Positions 26,961 through 28,960 of a DNA stretch of 28,960 nt are shown in pieces (positions within the stretch are counted from its first letter, which is position 1; each line of letters opens with the position of its first letter). The position numbers were made by a program, and so were the translations under genes. Source of the DNA: Chara braunii. Lineage: Eukaryota; Streptophyta; Charophyceae; Charales; Characeae. The notes under the pieces were generated by a model that was not told the origin of the DNA, did no database searches, and saw only the letters and a list, made by a program, of their open reading frames with translations. The stretch is taken from NCBI GenBank assembly GCA_003427395.1, contig BFEA01000547.1:556003-584962 (forward strand). The letters run 5' to 3'.

Positions 26961-28036
26961 CTTTGCGCTATGACACATCATGCCTTCGCATTCGACGAGG
27001 AGCTTCAACGACACTTCATCCGGGCATATGAGTCTGATCCGAACTTCGCCACGCTGTACGCACAGCTATCTTCGGATCATCCGCTGGCCAGCCACTATCG
27101 CATTGCCGACAGATACTTGCTCCTCCACTCGAGAGGCAAGGACTTATTGTGTGTCCCACGCGACCGTCGTCTTCGGACTCGCCTCCTCGGCAAGTATCAT
27201 GATTCACGACTCGGCGGCCATTTCGGAGTCAACCGCACTATTGCACGGCTTCGACAACGATTCCGATGGCCCGACCTCATTACCGATGTCACTCGGTATT
27301 GCGACTCGTGCGAAGTTTGCCGACGCAGCAAACCCCACAACCGCAATCCCTAGTCGAAGTTTGCCGACGCAGCAAACCCCGCAACCGCAATCCCTATGGC
27401 GAGTTACACCCAATGCCTATCCCACGGGAACCCCGTCTCTCCATTGCCATGGACGTCACCGGTCCGTTTCCTCGCGACCGGCTCGGGCACGACGGCATCC
27501 TCACGGTTGTGGACCGATTGAGTAAGTACGCGCNTTTTCTCCCTTGCAAGTACTACTCCACGGCTCCCGAGCTGGCACGCCTCCTGCACACTGGTTGGAT
27601 TTGTGGCCACGGTGTACCAGAAGACGTTGTCAGCGACCGCGACACTCGTTTCATGTCGGCGTTTTGGACTGCTCTCATGCAGGAGTCCGGCACAACAATG
27701 AAACCAAGTTCGGCTCGGCATCCACAGATAAACGGGCAGACGGAGCGGGCACATCAAACCGCTCAAATGATGCTTCGTACGCTCATTCGTCCGGACCAGA
27801 AAGATTGGGTTGACCGCCTCCCTGACATCGAGTTCGCTTACAACACTTCGGTGGATCCGACGATCGGCGTGACTCCATTCCAGTTGCACCACGGTGGACG
27901 AAAAGGCCGGATCTTCGCCGACCTTCTCCTCCCTCGACCAGCCGACATTGACGCTGCCTGCTCTCCCGCTTCCGTCCGAAAGTACAGGGAATTGCTGACT
28001 CAAGCCCGCGCAAACATGCAAAAGGCTTAAGTCCGC
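26961..28036 (+). pseudogene. Element C integrase (broken by 44-bp duplication)
   Basis: The HHCC zinc module (YHDSRLGGHFG; CDSCEVC) is in the RNase H frame and ends at TAG 27351-27353, inside a 44-bp tandem duplication. The core continues in another frame: first D at 27452-27454 (MDVTGP), second D at 27635-27637 (SDRD), E at 27743-27745 (GQTERAH). The second D and the E are 36 codons apart, so D-x35-E is exact. One N (27533 or 27534) makes one residue uncertain. TAA at 28028-28030 interrupts the frame where Gln is expected, and it then continues in phase. Confidence 0.9.
27311..27398 (+). repeat. 44-bp tandem duplication in element C integrase
   Basis: CGAAGTTTGCCGACGCAGCA and the 24 bases after it occur at 27311-27354 and 27355-27398, with very few mismatches (such as CCCCACAAC against CCCCGCAAC). 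44 is not a multiple of three, so it shifts the frame and exposes a stop at 27351-27353. Confidence 0.94.
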
Positions 28037-28353
28037 ATGCAGCAGCAAGCCAACAGGCGTCGCGTACCATGTCCCATCCGCGCCGGTGATCTGGTTTGGG
28101 TCTCCGCGGAAGAGTTTGCACTGGAACAGGATGTTTCACGCAAACTGCTTCCCAAGTGGTTTGGACCTTGGTCTGTGACAGCAGCCACGGGCAATGAGCC
28201 CGATGGCCCTTCATTTGTGATCAACATTCCAGAGCATCTGACGGTCCATCCGGTCTTCCACGCCTCGAATCTGGCAACATACACGCCAGCCAAGAGCGAC
28301 AACTTTCCGGACCGACAATCGCAGGACCCTCCATCTATGGATGGTCATCAGGA
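28037..28353 (+). pseudogene. Element C integrase C-terminal region
   Basis: The frame continues after the TAA at 28028-28030 with GDLVWVSAEEFALE, the SRKLLPKWFGPW block and HPVFHASNLATYTP, the usual SH3-like C-terminal part of Ty3/gypsy integrases. The conserved reading ends near 28353, where the tail goes on in another phase. The same frame runs on without meaning to 28462. Confidence 0.82.
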
Positions 28354-28590
28354 AGTCGCGTCATCACCGATCGCAAGCACGGCAGCAAGCCGCGGCAGTA
28401 CAAAGTCGCATTCAAAGCATGCGATCGCGACGACACTCGGTGGATTTCAGGCACAGATTTGAAAGCATCCGCACCGCTGATCTACGCGCATTATGAAAGG
28501 CGGAGGTTAGCTCAGGAAGCTTCACGACCAGCCCCTCCCACCCGGACTGTGGTCCCTCCCTCAGACAGACAGCTTCGCCCTCGCAGGTAA
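28354..28590 (+). pseudogene. Element C pol tail, chromodomain-like
   Basis: In the next phase about 78 codons are open to TAA at 28588-28590. They read RVITDRKHGSKPRQYKVAFK, then DDTRWISGTDLKASAP, then HYERRRLAQEASRP, and end in an Arg/Pro-rich stretch. The Y-K-V-x-F, D-R-W and A-P pattern matches the tail of element A (6570-6800). There is no start codon, so this piece does not show up as an ordinary open frame. Role in target choice is inferred from chromoviruses. Confidence 0.65.
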
Positions 28591-28601
28591 GCTCGGTTCT
28601 T

Positions 28602-28615
28602 CAAGGAGGGGGGGG
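28602..28615 (+). other. Polypurine tract of element C
   Basis: AAGGAGGGGGGG, a typical plus-strand primer site, ends exactly at the 3' LTR start. Confidence 0.85.
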
Positions 28616-28960
28616 TGTGGCATACTGCGTAGCCACACGGGCCCTGCAGGGCCCGTCCCGGACATTCAGCCTTAAAGCCTAAAACTCAGGGCTTACAGGC
28701 CCCGTTCGTTTCAGCCTGGATGCTGAAAAACGAGGGCCTGCAGGCCCTACACCGTTTCAGCCTATTTCTGGGTCTTTCAGACCCAGAGGTTTTCCAGCCT
28801 GAAACCGAGGGCCATTTTCAGGCCCTAATTGTTTCAACCGCCCCTAAGACTCAGGCACGTAAAAGCAGGCCAGAAATAGCCTGTTCCTCACGAGCTTGAG
28901 CAGGAGCTGCAGCTGCAGCCCCTGCCTCCCTTCGGCATTGGCAAGAGCAGCCTCCTGGAC
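28616..28960 (+). mobile_element. Element C 3' LTR (first 345 bp)
   Basis: It matches 20724 to about 21078 nearly base for base, including the palindromes. Differences by eye are about nine substitutions and one indel of roughly ten bases (near 28863, where the 5' copy has extra sequence). The window ends inside it. Confidence 0.95.

Larger units (their letters stand above)
20724..28960 (+). mobile_element. Element C: Ty3/gypsy retrotransposon, 3' end cut by window
   Basis: A 5' LTR, primer binding site, long leader, gag, protease, RT, RNase H, integrase, chromodomain-like tail, polypurine tract and the first 345 bases of the 3' LTR occur in order. The two LTR starts differ at about nine positions plus one indel of roughly ten bases over about 340, by eye. 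It is therefore younger than element B. The proteins resemble those of element A but are a separate lineage: the protease has D-C-G instead of D-S-G, and gag is different. Confidence 0.92.

Noticed and set aside
27404-28048. Minus-strand 214-codon frame opposite integrase of element C
   Set aside because: The plus strand holds the full D-x35-E core, so this is a shadow.

Overview
The window looks like repeat-rich nuclear DNA of a eukaryote. There are no operons, the retrotransposons carry chromodomain-type tails, there are many (GA)n and (GT)n microsatellites and runs of N, and short spliced-looking host exons sit between the repeats. The polyprotein wording of the first and third retrotransposons closely resembles what I recall from the charophyte alga Chara braunii. 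A streptophyte alga of that kind is my best guess, from memory and not from a search.

Layout. (1) 1-7636: Ty3/gypsy element A on the + strand, with a 5' leader, gag, protease, RT, RNase H, integrase, a chromodomain-like tail, and a 3' LTR at about 6839-7636. Its 5' LTR is not visible. (2) 7637-10684: non-coding repeat debris. It holds a tRNA-derived SINE-like piece (- strand, about 8390-8566) and an inverted LTR (about 9008-9850) related to A's LTR. An LTR-like block (about 10050-10684) follows, into which element B inserted. (3) 10690-18289: element B, a complete chromovirus with two LTRs (524 and 547 bp), a 5-bp target-site duplication AGGGA, PBS, PPT, gag, pol and a canonical chromodomain. 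It is disabled by stops, frameshifts and a deletion in the integrase core. (4) 18290-20723: the only probable host genic DNA. It contains a TPR-protein exon with a good splice donor and acceptor (- strand) and a possible small terminal exon (- strand). (5) 20724-28960: element C, with 5' LTR 20724-21891, PBS, a long repetitive leader, gag, pol, a tail, PPT and the start of the 3' LTR. The 3' LTR is cut by the window end.

All three elements encode the same chain: Gag packages the RNA, the aspartic protease cuts the polyprotein, RT/RNase H copies the RNA, and integrase inserts the DNA. None looks autonomous as assembled. Many stops fit C-to-T or G-to-A changes, as expected from decay of methylated cytosines. 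Several frame breaks are short perfect or near-perfect tandem duplications lying near N bases, so some of the damage may be assembly error.

I see no new enzyme system. The points most worth checking are a candidate leader intron in B, an array of ACGT-core motifs just before C's gag, the palindrome-rich LTR ends of C, tRNA-like box B motifs in A's LTR, and the duplication scars shared by all three elements.
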